Origin: AP-15 sp963732095
Lineage (GTDB): Bacteria; Pseudomonadota; Alphaproteobacteria; ATCC43930; CGMCC-115725
Length of the DNA: 64,000 nt
NCBI GenBank assembly: GCA_963732095.1
Contig: CAVSZA010000017.1
Location: 62,001 to 126,000 of the forward strand
Reading direction: 5' to 3'
In this document: one piece after another, positions 51,436 through 58,770 of the stretch
Position numbering within the stretch: position 1 is the first letter of the stretch
How the letters are laid out: every line of letters starts with the position of its first letter
Translations under genes and position numbers: made by a program
The notes under the pieces: generated by a model
The model's database searches: none
Told to the model about the DNA's origin: nothing
The model's input: the letters and a program-made list of their open reading frames with translations, nothing else

Positions 51436-52374
51436 TCAGCTCGACCCGGGGTCAAGATCCAGCATCAGCCGCAAATTCTGCACTGCCGCCCCCGACGCCC
51501 CTTTGCCGAGGTTGTCGAGCTGGGCAACGAGCACGGCGTGGCGGCGCGCTTCGTTCGCGCATACGTAGAGATCGAGCCGGTCGGTCCCATTGAGCGCCTC
51601 CGGTTCGAGCTTGTCCGCCCTGCTGCCCGGAGTGACCGTTACGTGTTCCGAACCCTCGTAAAACGCGCTCAGGGCCTCGCGTAAATCGGCGCCGGTGAGC
51701 TTCCCCGGCAGGTCGTCGAGGTAGAGTGGTACGGAAACCAGCATGCCCTGGCGGAAATGCCCGACCGAGGGGATGAAGATCGGCCGCCGCGACAGCCCGG
51801 CGAAGAACTCGATTTCCGGCACATGCTTGTGCTCGAGACCGAGCGCATAAAGCTCGAAGGCCGGCCCGCCGGCGCGGTCATGCGCCTCGATCAGGGCTCT
51901 ACCGCCGCCGGAATAGCCGCTGACGGCACTTATCGTGATCGGGTAGTCAGGCGGGACGAGCCCCGCTAGGATGAGCGGACGCAATAGGCCTATAGCGCCG
52001 GTCGGGTAGCAGCCGGGATTGGCGACGTTGCGCGACTTCGCGATCTTCCGGGGCTGATCGGGCGCCATTTCCGGAAAGCCGTAGGTCCATTCGGGGTCGA
52101 TCCGGTGCGCGGTGCTGGCGTCGAGCAATTTCGGCGCGTCGCTGCCCAGCGCCCCGGCCAGCGCCGTCGCCTCTCGCGCCGCATCATCCGGCAGGCACAG
52201 CACGACGAGATCGCACGCGGCCATCATGTCCTGCCGTGCCGACGGATCCTTGCGCTGTGCTTCGGGCAGGCTGCGCAGTGTGATCTCGGGCTCCATCTCA
52301 AGCCGCTTTCGGATGCCATGACCAGTCGTGCCGGCCTCGCCGTCGATGAAGACGCTCGGTTGATTGCTCGCCAT
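51436..52374 (-). CDS. argC: N-acetyl-gamma-glutamyl-phosphate reductase, short (type 2) form
   Basis: The protein has 312 residues; the ATG at 52374 is preceded by GGAGACACTCCG. The frame stays open far upstream, antisense to the CoA-transferase, but this is the family start: SVFIDGEAGTTGHGIRKRLE. Catalytic Cys is in VANPGCYPTGAIGLLRPLIL, then SAVSGYSGGGRALIEAH, the HKHVPEIEFFAGL histidine and FIPSVGHFRQGMLVSVPLY. The short type lacks the longer N-terminal loop and is typical of Alphaproteobacteria. It performs NADPH reduction of N-acetylglutamyl phosphate in arginine synthesis. Confidence 0.96.
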   Translation of the reverse strand: MASNQPSVFIDGEAGTTGHGIRKRLEMEPEITLRSLPEAQRKDPSARQDMMAACDLVVLCLPDDAAREATALAGALGSDAPKLLDASTAHRIDPEWTYGFPEMAPDQPRKIAKSRNVANPGCYPTGAIGLLRPLILAGLVPPDYPITISAVSGYSGGGRALIEAHDRAGGPAFELYALGLEHKHVPEIEFFAGLSRRPIFIPSVGHFRQGMLVSVPLYLDDLPGKLTGADLREALSAFYEGSEHVTVTPGSRADKLEPEALNGTDRLDLYVCANEARRHAVLVAQLDNLGKGASGAAVQNLRLMLDLDPGSS

Positions 52375-52431
52375 CGGAGTGTCTCCTGCGCTATCGTGAG
52401 ATTTAGCGGCGGTTCTGGAGGATTGGTAGCT

Positions 52432-53652
52432 ATGAATGAAAACAGCGCGCCCCTCAATTGTCTCGCCGGGGTCCGGGTGCTCGACCTCACGCAATTCGAG
52501 GCGGGCCCCTCCTGCACGGAGGCGCTCGCCTGGCTCGGCGCCGAGGTCGTCAAGGTCGAGAACCCCGGCGGCGGCGAGCCCGGCCGGACGTCCTTCGCCG
52601 GACCGCCCGGCAGCCCTGACTCGTTCTATTTCTTCGAATTCAACGCCAACAAAAAGTCGGTCACCGTCAATCTCAAATCCGAGCGCGGTTTGGCATTGGT
52701 CAAGGATATGGCCAAGAAGGCCGACGTCATGATCGAAAACATGGCGCCGGGAACAATCGAGCGGCTGGGGCTCGGCTATGACGCGATCCGCGCGCTGAAC
52801 CCGGGGATCATCTACGCCCAGGTCAAGGGGTTTGGTGAGGGCAGCCCCTTCGAGAAGAACCTCGCCTTCGACATGATCGCGCAGGCCTGCGGCGGCACGA
52901 TGAGCATCACCGGCGAGCCGGACGGGCCGCCGATCAAGCCGGGCCCCTCGCTCGGCGATACCGGCACCGGCATGACGATGGCGATCAGCATCCTGGGAGC
53001 GCTTTATGAGCGTCGCGCGACCGGCCAGGGAAGACGCCTGCAGGTAGCGATGCAGGACGCCATGCTGCATTACATCCGCATCGCGTTTCAGGCGCAGGCG
53101 GCCACCGGCAAAGCGGCGCGGCGCAACGGCTCGCGCAGCGCAACTGCCGTTGCGCCGGCTGGCATTTTTCCGTGCGCGCCGGGCGGCCCCAATGATTGGG
53201 TCTATGTCTTTGCTCGCCAGGTCGATCACTGGCATCGCCTGTTGAAGGTACTCGGCCGCGAGGACCTGATCGGCAACCCAAATTACGACACGCCGAAGGC
53301 CCGCGGCGAGCGCATCGCAGAGATCAATGCGATGGTCACCGACTGGACGCGTCGGCGCGACAAGCACGAGGCGATGCGGACCATCGGCGGCGCCGGGGTG
53401 CCGGCCGGCGCGGTGCTCGACACGATGGAACTGATGAACGAGCCGAACTTTACCGAGCGCGGCATCCTGCAGGTGGCGGAACACCCGTCCGGCCCATTCA
53501 AGATGCCGTCCTGGCCGGTGCGCTTCGACGGCCGCCCCCCAAAGCTCGAGCCGGCTCCGCTCTTGGGGCAGCACTGCTCGGAGGTATTCGGCGAATGGCT
53601 CGGGATGAACGCCGGGGACGTCGATGCGCTGAAGAAAGACGGGGTGATCTGA
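52432..53652 (+). CDS. CoA-transferase family III (formyl-CoA:oxalate transferase-like)
   Basis: The protein has 406 residues; the ATG at 52432 follows GGAGGATTGGTAGC. Family signatures: LAGVRVLDLTQFEAGPSCTE, LGAEVVKVENPGGGEPGR, ANKKSVTVNLKSERGLAL, DVMIENMAPGTIERLGLGYD, the catalytic Asp in NLAFDMIAQACGGTMSITG and GLY-rich binding at GDTGTGMTMAISILGALYER. The next gene is a ThDP-dependent decarboxylase/lyase 118 bp downstream, giving the frc-oxc layout: a CoA-transferase to activate an acid and a ThDP enzyme to decarboxylate its CoA ester. Oxalate is possible but not proven. Confidence 0.9.
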   Translation: MNENSAPLNCLAGVRVLDLTQFEAGPSCTEALAWLGAEVVKVENPGGGEPGRTSFAGPPGSPDSFYFFEFNANKKSVTVNLKSERGLALVKDMAKKADVMIENMAPGTIERLGLGYDAIRALNPGIIYAQVKGFGEGSPFEKNLAFDMIAQACGGTMSITGEPDGPPIKPGPSLGDTGTGMTMAISILGALYERRATGQGRRLQVAMQDAMLHYIRIAFQAQAATGKAARRNGSRSATAVAPAGIFPCAPGGPNDWVYVFARQVDHWHRLLKVLGREDLIGNPNYDTPKARGERIAEINAMVTDWTRRRDKHEAMRTIGGAGVPAGAVLDTMELMNEPNFTERGILQVAEHPSGPFKMPSWPVRFDGRPPKLEPAPLLGQHCSEVFGEWLGMNAGDVDALKKDGVI

Positions 53653-53658
53653 CCCAAC

Positions 53659-53739
53659 CGTCGCCCCCCGCAAAAACGGGGGCCTAGGGGTGACCGCTCG
53701 ACCTCTGGGCCCTGGGTTCCCGCTTTCGCGGGAATGACG
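53659..53739. repeat. Dispersed imperfect palindrome (CGTCGCCCCCCGC type)
   Basis: It begins CCGTCGCCCCCCGC and ends GCTTTCGCGGGAATGACG, with an internal CCTCTGGGCCCTGGG. It is the same class as 43904-43986 and lies between the CoA-transferase and the ThDP enzyme. Confidence 0.7.
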
Positions 53740-53770
53740 AAACACAAACCACAAGAGAGGAGATACCGAG

Positions 53771-55417
53771 ATGGCGGAATTGACGGGTAACGATATCCTA
53801 GCCCGGTGCGTCAAGGCGCAGGGCGTCAAGGACATCTTCTTCATCATGGGCGGACCGATGCTCGACGCTGAGACGGCGTGCATCAAGGAAGGCATCCGGC
53901 TCATCGACACACGCCACGAGCAGGGCGCGGCCTACATGGCGCAAGGCTATTCGCGGGTGACGCAAGGGCCGGGCGTGTGCATGGCGGCGAGCGGCCCGGC
54001 GACGTTGAATTTCAGCACCGGCCTCGCCAACGCGCTGATCGACTGCTGCCCGGTCGTAGCACTCGGCGGATCGAGCCCGATCAGCCAGTTCGGCCGCCAG
54101 GTGTTTCAGGAGATCGACCAGGTCAAGGCGCTCGAGGGCTGTGTCAAATACGCCGACCGCGTCCACAATCTGAAGCGCTTGCCGCAGCAGGTGAACTTCG
54201 CCTTCCAGAAGGCGCTGAACGGCAAGCCCGGGCCGGTCTATCTCGATTTCCCGGGCGACGTGCTCTACATGACTGCCGACGAGGCGCAGGTCGATTGGAG
54301 CTATATGGGCCGGCCGATCATCAGGGCGCGCCCCTATGCCGAACCAAAGGCATTGAACGCGCTCGTCGACGCGATCAACAAGGCGCGACAGCCGATTATG
54401 GTCTCCGGCAGCGGCGTCTTGTGGTCGCACGCCTGGGACGAGATGAAAGCGTTTGTCGAGAAGGCGGGGATCCCGTTCTACACGACCCCGCAGGGGCGCG
54501 GCGTGGTCCCCGACGACCATCCCTATTCCTACCTGACGATGCGCAACGACGCGTTCCGCGACGCCGATCTGATCATCATCCTCGGCACGCGCACAAATTA
54601 CGTAATCGGCCACGCGTTGCCGCCGCGCTTCAGCGCCGACGCGAAGGTCGCGCGCATCGATATCGACCCCGAGGAGATGGGCAACTCGGCGCGGAACATC
54701 GACTTGCCCATCGTCGGCGACTGCAAGTCGGTACTGCAGCAGTTGTGCGAGGCCGTCGATGCGCGCACCGCCGACCGCTTCCAGGCTTGGCGCCAGAGAT
54801 TGGCCGACGGCGAGGCAAAGAAGCGCGAGCGCGCCGGCGGCAACTACCCCACCGACGGCGACATCCACCCGCTGCGGCTCTGCGAGGAGATCAAGAATTT
54901 CATGCAGCGCGAGGCGATCCTCTCGGTGGACGGGCAGGAGATTTTGAATTTCGGCCGCCAGTCGATCCCGACCTTCGTCCCCGGCCACCGGCTGAATTCC
55001 GGGCCGTTCGGCACGATGGGCGTGGGGCTGCCGTTCGCGGTCGGCGCCAAGGCCGCCAAGCCCGATGCGCAGGTCATCTGCCTGCACGGCGACGGCTCCT
55101 TCGGGCAGAACGCGATGGAGCTCGATACGGCGGTGCGCCACAAATTGCCATTGTTGTGTGTGATCAGCCTCAACGGCGGCTGGACCGCCGACCCGGAAGG
55201 CGACAAGCCCGGCCGCTATCTCGGCTACACGCGCTACGACAAGATGGCCGAGGCGCTCGGCTGCTACGCCGAATATGTCGAAGAGCCCGAGGAGATCCGC
55301 CCGGCCTTGCAGCGCGCTTGGCGGAAGGTCGAAGAGGGCATGGTCGGCTTTGTCAACGTCAAGACCGACTACCGCGCCCGCGCGACGACGGTGCGCTTCT
55401 CCAGCCGCGAAACCTGA
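53771..55417 (+). CDS. ThDP-dependent enzyme (acetolactate synthase / oxalyl-CoA decarboxylase superfamily)
   Basis: The protein has 548 residues with GAGAGGAGATACCGAG before the ATG. Pyr domain: catalytic Glu in IDTRHEQGAAYMAQGYSRV and SGPATLNFSTGLANALIDC. The middle domain is QPIMVSGSGVLWSHAWDEM. PP domain: GTMGVGLPFAVGAKAAKPDA then CLHGDGSFGQNAMELDTAVR and LLCVISLNGGWTADPEGD (GDG...N metal-diphosphate motif). It is only distantly similar to the other ThDP enzyme at 35795. The second gene of the CoA-transferase pair, it ends in a clear terminator. A scrambled fragment of a relative lies at 57545-57627. Confidence 0.88.
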   Translation: MAELTGNDILARCVKAQGVKDIFFIMGGPMLDAETACIKEGIRLIDTRHEQGAAYMAQGYSRVTQGPGVCMAASGPATLNFSTGLANALIDCCPVVALGGSSPISQFGRQVFQEIDQVKALEGCVKYADRVHNLKRLPQQVNFAFQKALNGKPGPVYLDFPGDVLYMTADEAQVDWSYMGRPIIRARPYAEPKALNALVDAINKARQPIMVSGSGVLWSHAWDEMKAFVEKAGIPFYTTPQGRGVVPDDHPYSYLTMRNDAFRDADLIIILGTRTNYVIGHALPPRFSADAKVARIDIDPEEMGNSARNIDLPIVGDCKSVLQQLCEAVDARTADRFQAWRQRLADGEAKKRERAGGNYPTDGDIHPLRLCEEIKNFMQREAILSVDGQEILNFGRQSIPTFVPGHRLNSGPFGTMGVGLPFAVGAKAAKPDAQVICLHGDGSFGQNAMELDTAVRHKLPLLCVISLNGGWTADPEGDKPGRYLGYTRYDKMAEALGCYAEYVEEPEEIRPALQRAWRKVEEGMVGFVNVKTDYRARATTVRFSSRET

Positions 55418-55439
55418 GCGGCCGACTCCGCGTCACGGA

Positions 55440-55466
55440 AAGGGCGCCTCCGGGCGCCCTTTTTTC
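55440..55466 (+). terminator. Rho-independent terminator after the ThDP-enzyme gene
   Basis: AGGGCGCC TCCG GGCGCCCT followed by TTTTTT: a perfect 8-bp GC-rich stem with a 4-base loop and a T run, 23 bp after the stop codon. Confidence 0.93.
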
Positions 55467-55489
55467 TATATTTCGTTAAGGGCATAGCA

Positions 55490-55732
55490 TTGATCCGCTT
55501 GACTAACATGCGCAGCAAGCGATTGGCGTCCGCAATATTGCCCTCGATTGGATCGAAGCGACGGTGAGCTCACCCGATTTTGTGCAAGCTGATCCGCGTC
55601 ATCCAGAGCGCCGGCGATCTTATAGGGCGATTGCCGAATATGGCGGCCGGGTGTTGCGGGTTGTGCACCGACGCGAGAAGGCGACGATATCGTGATTATT
55701 ACAGTGCATTTCGATCGCGGAGCCCGGAGATG
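55490..55732 (+). pseudogene. DUF4258-type gene with two frameshifts
   Basis: Pieces in three frames assemble into a small protein: LIRLTN, then HAQQAIGVRNIALDWIEATV then SSPDFVQADPRHPERRRSYR and GRVLRVVHRREK, then GDDIVIITVHFDRGARR ending at the ATGA overlap with the DUF2283 gene. HAxxRI-like start, central GGRVLRVV and final IITxHxDR match DUF4258, whose genes often pair with DUF2283. One base appears lost near 55507 and another shift lies near 55680. The pair may be toxin-antitoxin-like (inference). Confidence 0.72.
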
Positions 55733-55921
55733 ATCAGAACGTCCTATGACCCAGAGGCCGACGCGATGTTCGTCTGGTTCGGCCCGGAGGGCATTAAATC
55801 CGCCGGCACGGAGGAGGTGTCGCCGGGCATCATGCTCGATTTCGACAGTGAAGGCCGGGTGATCGGCATCGAGGTGCTCGATGTTAGCCCCCCACCGAAG
55901 TCCCCGACCCGCAGGATATGA
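55730..55921 (+). CDS. DUF2283 family small protein
   Basis: The protein has 63 residues; the ATG at 55730 overlaps the stop of the DUF4258-type frame (ATGA). It reads MIRTSYDPEADAMFVWFGPE, then TEEVSPGIMLDFDSEGRVIG and IEVLDVS, the full DUF2283 pattern (YDxEADALYI ... DxxGxIVGIEIL). The function is not established; its pairing with DUF4258 suggests the antidote or regulatory half of a small module. The C-terminus PPPKSPTRRI is unusual and may be altered by nearby insertion activity. Confidence 0.88.
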   Translation: MIRTSYDPEADAMFVWFGPEGIKSAGTEEVSPGIMLDFDSEGRVIGIEVLDVSPPPKSPTRRI

Positions 55922-56124
55922 AACGGGTTGGGGTGTTGGGTAAGCTGCCGTCGCGCCGTCGGCGCAAAGGTCGGTGTCATCTTGGTGCGAGCGAGCCCGT
56001 CAGTTAGTCGGACCCGGAATCCTTGAGCACCCCAGATTGTGTCACGGGTTGGCGACAGCCCCGGAGCACGAGTTCTAGATTTCGACAACGAGGGTTCCAA
56101 GCCGACGGCATTTAAGGAGAAGCG

Positions 56125-57363
56125 ATGGAAGTTCTGCATCCGCATTGTGCTGGCCTTGATGTTCACAAGGATACAGTGGTGGCTTGCGTGCGTCATATGG
56201 TGGACGGCGCGGTGAAGAGAGAAGTCCGCACGTTCAAGACGACGACCAAGGATCTCATGGCATTGTCGGAATGGTTGTCGGCCGAAGGCTGCACGCATGT
56301 CGCCATGGAAGCGACGGGCATTTACTGGAAGCCGGTATGGCATATTCTTGCAGACGGCGAGTTCAACCTGGTGCTAGCGAACGCCGCGCATGTTAAGAAC
56401 GTGCCGGGCCGCAAGACCGACGTCAATGACGCCACTTGGTTAGCCGATCTGATGGCACATGGGTTGATCCGAGGCAGCTTCGTCCCGGACGAACCGACGC
56501 AGGAGATGCGCAATTTCTTGCGAACCCGCAAGCAGTTCGTCCGTGAGCGGAGCAGTCATGTCCAGCGGATCCAGAAGACACTGGAGGATGCCAACATCAA
56601 GCTCGATTCGGTCATCACCGACATCATGGGCCTCTCCGGCCGCCGGATGATCGAGGCTTTGATCGCCGGTGAGACCGATCCGTTCGCATTGGCGGTCCTG
56701 GCCCACCGGCGCATCCGGGCATCGCAAGCCGAGCTTGAGGCGGCGCTGCGTGGCCGGGTGACTGACCATCATCGGTTTATGCTGCGGCTGCTCCTCCAAC
56801 ATATCGATGCGATCGACGCCGCCATCGGCCAGATCGATCAGGAGGTCGACGCCCATGTCGAGCCCTTTCGCAGCGCGATCGAGATCCTGAGCTCCATCCC
56901 CGGTGTCAGCGATCTCAGCGCCGGGGTCATTGTTGCCGAGATCGGCATCGACATGAACCGCTTCCCGACCGAAGGTCATTTGATCTCATGGGCCGGCCTG
57001 TGTCCCAGGAACGACGAAAGCGCCGGCAAGCGTCGATCCACCCGCATGCGCAAGGGCGCCCCTTGGCTGAAAACCACCCTCATCCAATGCGCCTGGGCCG
57101 CCGCAAGAACCAAGGGCAGCTACCTTCAGGCCCAGTTCCAGCGTTTGCGAGCCCGACGAGGAGCGAAGAAGGCGATCGGCGCCGTTGCTGCATCGGTTCT
57201 CACCGCTGCGTACCACATGCTAAAGAACGGCACTCTGTACGAGGACCTCGGCGCCCACCACTTCGATAGCCGTGCGAAAGGCAAGCAAGTCCTTCGCCTC
57301 GTCAGCCGCATCCAAAACCTTGGCTTTGCCGTCCAGATCACGCCAATCGGGGCAGCAGCATGA
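56125..57363 (+). CDS. IS110-family transposase (DEDD)
   Basis: The protein has 412 residues with AAGGAGAAG before the ATG. N-terminal RuvC-like DEDD domain: D11 in CAGLDVHKDTVVACV, E in HVAMEATGIYWKPVW and two Asp in GRKTDVNDATWLADLMAHG. The C-terminal transposase_20 domain has LSSIPGVSDLSAGVIVAEIG, FPTEGHLISWAGLCPRNDES and the serine motif region RRSTRMRKGAPWLKTTLIQC. It appears full length. IS110 elements have no long inverted repeats and I cannot fix the element's ends. Upstream (56071-56100) the sequence VLDFDNEG echoes DUF2283. Confidence 0.95.
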   Translation: MEVLHPHCAGLDVHKDTVVACVRHMVDGAVKREVRTFKTTTKDLMALSEWLSAEGCTHVAMEATGIYWKPVWHILADGEFNLVLANAAHVKNVPGRKTDVNDATWLADLMAHGLIRGSFVPDEPTQEMRNFLRTRKQFVRERSSHVQRIQKTLEDANIKLDSVITDIMGLSGRRMIEALIAGETDPFALAVLAHRRIRASQAELEAALRGRVTDHHRFMLRLLLQHIDAIDAAIGQIDQEVDAHVEPFRSAIEILSSIPGVSDLSAGVIVAEIGIDMNRFPTEGHLISWAGLCPRNDESAGKRRSTRMRKGAPWLKTTLIQCAWAAARTKGSYLQAQFQRLRARRGAKKAIGAVAASVLTAAYHMLKNGTLYEDLGAHHFDSRAKGKQVLRLVSRIQNLGFAVQITPIGAAA

Positions 57364-57433
57364 TGTCGTTACCACAAGCCCTGACGTCCAGCCGGCCCAG
57401 CCGCTGGATTCACATGCCGCCGGACGGCGGCAG

Positions 57434-57463
57434 AATCGAGGGCAGTCGCCCTCGATTTGTTTC
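57434..57463 (+). terminator. Hairpin terminator after the IS110 transposase
   Basis: AATCGAGGGC AGTC GCCCTCGATT followed by TGTTTCGTT: a 10-bp perfect stem and a moderately T-rich tail. A second palindrome (TTCGTTCTAGCGAACGAA) follows immediately. Confidence 0.7.
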
Positions 57464-57544
57464 GTTCTAGCGAACGAATGATCCGGTCGGAAGCCGCCTG
57501 ACTGCACGACTGTTCTTGCAAAGCCGCAGCCGATCCGAGCGCAC

Positions 57545-57627
57545 CAAGCCCGCTATCTCGGCTACACGCGTCGGATTGCCGTTCGCGGTTGGCGCCAAGG
57601 CGGCCAAACCCGACGCGCAGGTCATCG
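57545..57627 (+). pseudogene. Scrambled fragment of a ThDP-enzyme gene
   Basis: AAGCCCGCTATCTCGGCTAC then ACGCG (57545-57570) matches 55205-55232 of the ThDP-enzyme gene, apart from a small deletion. Directly joined to it, 57571-57627 matches 55022-55079 (encoding LPFAVGAKAAKPDAQVI). The two pieces are in reversed order relative to the intact gene, as expected from a tandem duplication followed by deletion. Nothing translatable remains. Confidence 0.75.
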
Positions 57628-58405
57628 ACAGCGGTTTCCTGACGCCGATCTCTCGCGAGTCGATGTCCAGGTGGCGTAGGCGCGGGGTCGGGATAGCTTG
57701 ACTCGCGTGACCTAAAACCGGCCACACCCGAGCGCCGCCGGCGTCCGCTTGTTCCAGCAGGCGACCGTTCATGGGATGACGAAATGACCCGGGATTAGGA
57801 TAACCGCCAGCACGACAAGGATAAGCCTGGCAGTGATTATGCGCAGCACGAAACAGCCCTCGCGGCGCGCACTCTACCGCTCATCAAATGTAACCATCAA
57901 GCGTACTTAGACCTCTCCGTTCTATTGGTACTCCCGAGCAATCGCCCGAGGAGGCGGCCCTTGGTCTCGATCGCCTGCTTCCGCGAGCGAGCCGCGGTCG
58001 CCGTCGTTTTTCGCTGTTTGCGCTGGGTCTTTCTGGCTGTTATTTGCTCGCTGTTCCCACGCTGTTATTGCTGGCTGTTTCTGGCTGTTGTTTCGCGGCC
58101 CTTTCTTCCGAACAAATGAGGCTTTCCGCGGCTAGGATCGCTTCCCAGCGATTTTGCTGTTTGTGCCGACCGGCGCAGCGCCGAGGCAGATTGCGCTTTC
58201 ACGATAGGGGTAGGTATAGCATGCCAATATGGCAATTTCAGGGTCCCCTGCCCGGGATTCATTCCGGCTCCGTTGCTTAATGTGCCTTCCCCGCCCGCTG
58301 ACGTGGCAGGCTACTCGCGCCTGATCGGAACCGACGATCGTGCCGGCGATCGCCGTGTCCATATGGCGTTCAGTGAGGCCCTCGCTCTAACCCCAGCCGT
58401 CCCGC
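57628..58405. other. Gene-free region between IS110 and the hydrolase fragment
   Basis: Nearly 780 bp without a supported gene. The most distinctive part is the T-rich tract at 58005-58095 with repeated GCTGTT units. Confidence 0.55.
58005..58095. repeat. Degenerate GCTGTT-rich tract
   Basis: CGCTGTTTGCGC, CTGGCTGTTATTTG, CTCGCTGTTCCC, ACGCTGTTATTG, CTGGCTGTTT and CTGGCTGTTGTTTC: six GCTGTT units with irregular spacing, far more T-rich than the surroundings. Confidence 0.6.
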
Positions 58406-58406
58406 T

Positions 58407-58690
58407 CAGTAGCTCTTGAGGAACGCGAGGACCTGCGCGGTCCATTCGGCCGGCTTCTCGAAGGGCGGCCAGTGGCCGCAGTTATTGAGCAGCACGAGGC
58501 GCGAGTTGGCGATGTGGTTCAGGATGGCGATGCTGATCTCGTACGGCACCATCCGGTCGCAGCGGCCCGTGGATCAAGAGGACCGGGACCTGGATCCCGG
58601 GAAGATCCGGCGTGTAATCGTGCGGCAGGCTCACCGATTGCCGGCTCGCCTCGATGAACTCTTGTGACCAGGTGTGCGCGGTGGAATGAG
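58407..58690 (-). pseudogene. Alpha/beta-hydrolase C-terminal fragment (duplicate of 61889-62170)
   Basis: On the minus strand it encodes SQEFIEASRQSVSLPHDYTP then DLPGIQVPVLLIHG, and after a one-base shift YEISIAILNHIANSRLVLLN, NCGHWPPFEKPAEWTAQVLA and FLKSY. It aligns base by base with the last 280 bp of the intact hydrolase gene at 61889-62755, with scattered differences and an extra base near 58569. The first two thirds of the gene are missing: its place is taken by the cyclase gene's promoter region. Both copies have the same orientation, flanking the cyclase gene. Confidence 0.88.
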
Positions 58691-58770
58691 AGATTTGCAA
58701 CTCGACTTGGGCCGCGATAATTCACGAATACTTTCGGCTTAGGCCAGACGACCGGAGCGAGGAAAGACAC

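Noticed and set aside
51436..53910. 824-codon minus-strand frame that contains ArgC at its end
   Set aside because: Only the last 312 codons are ArgC. The first 512 codons are antisense to the CoA-transferase gene and lack any domain; the ArgC start at 52374 has its own ribosome site.
53798..55141. 447-codon minus-strand frame opposite the second ThDP enzyme
   Set aside because: Antisense shadow; composition is skewed and no ribosome site or domain is present.
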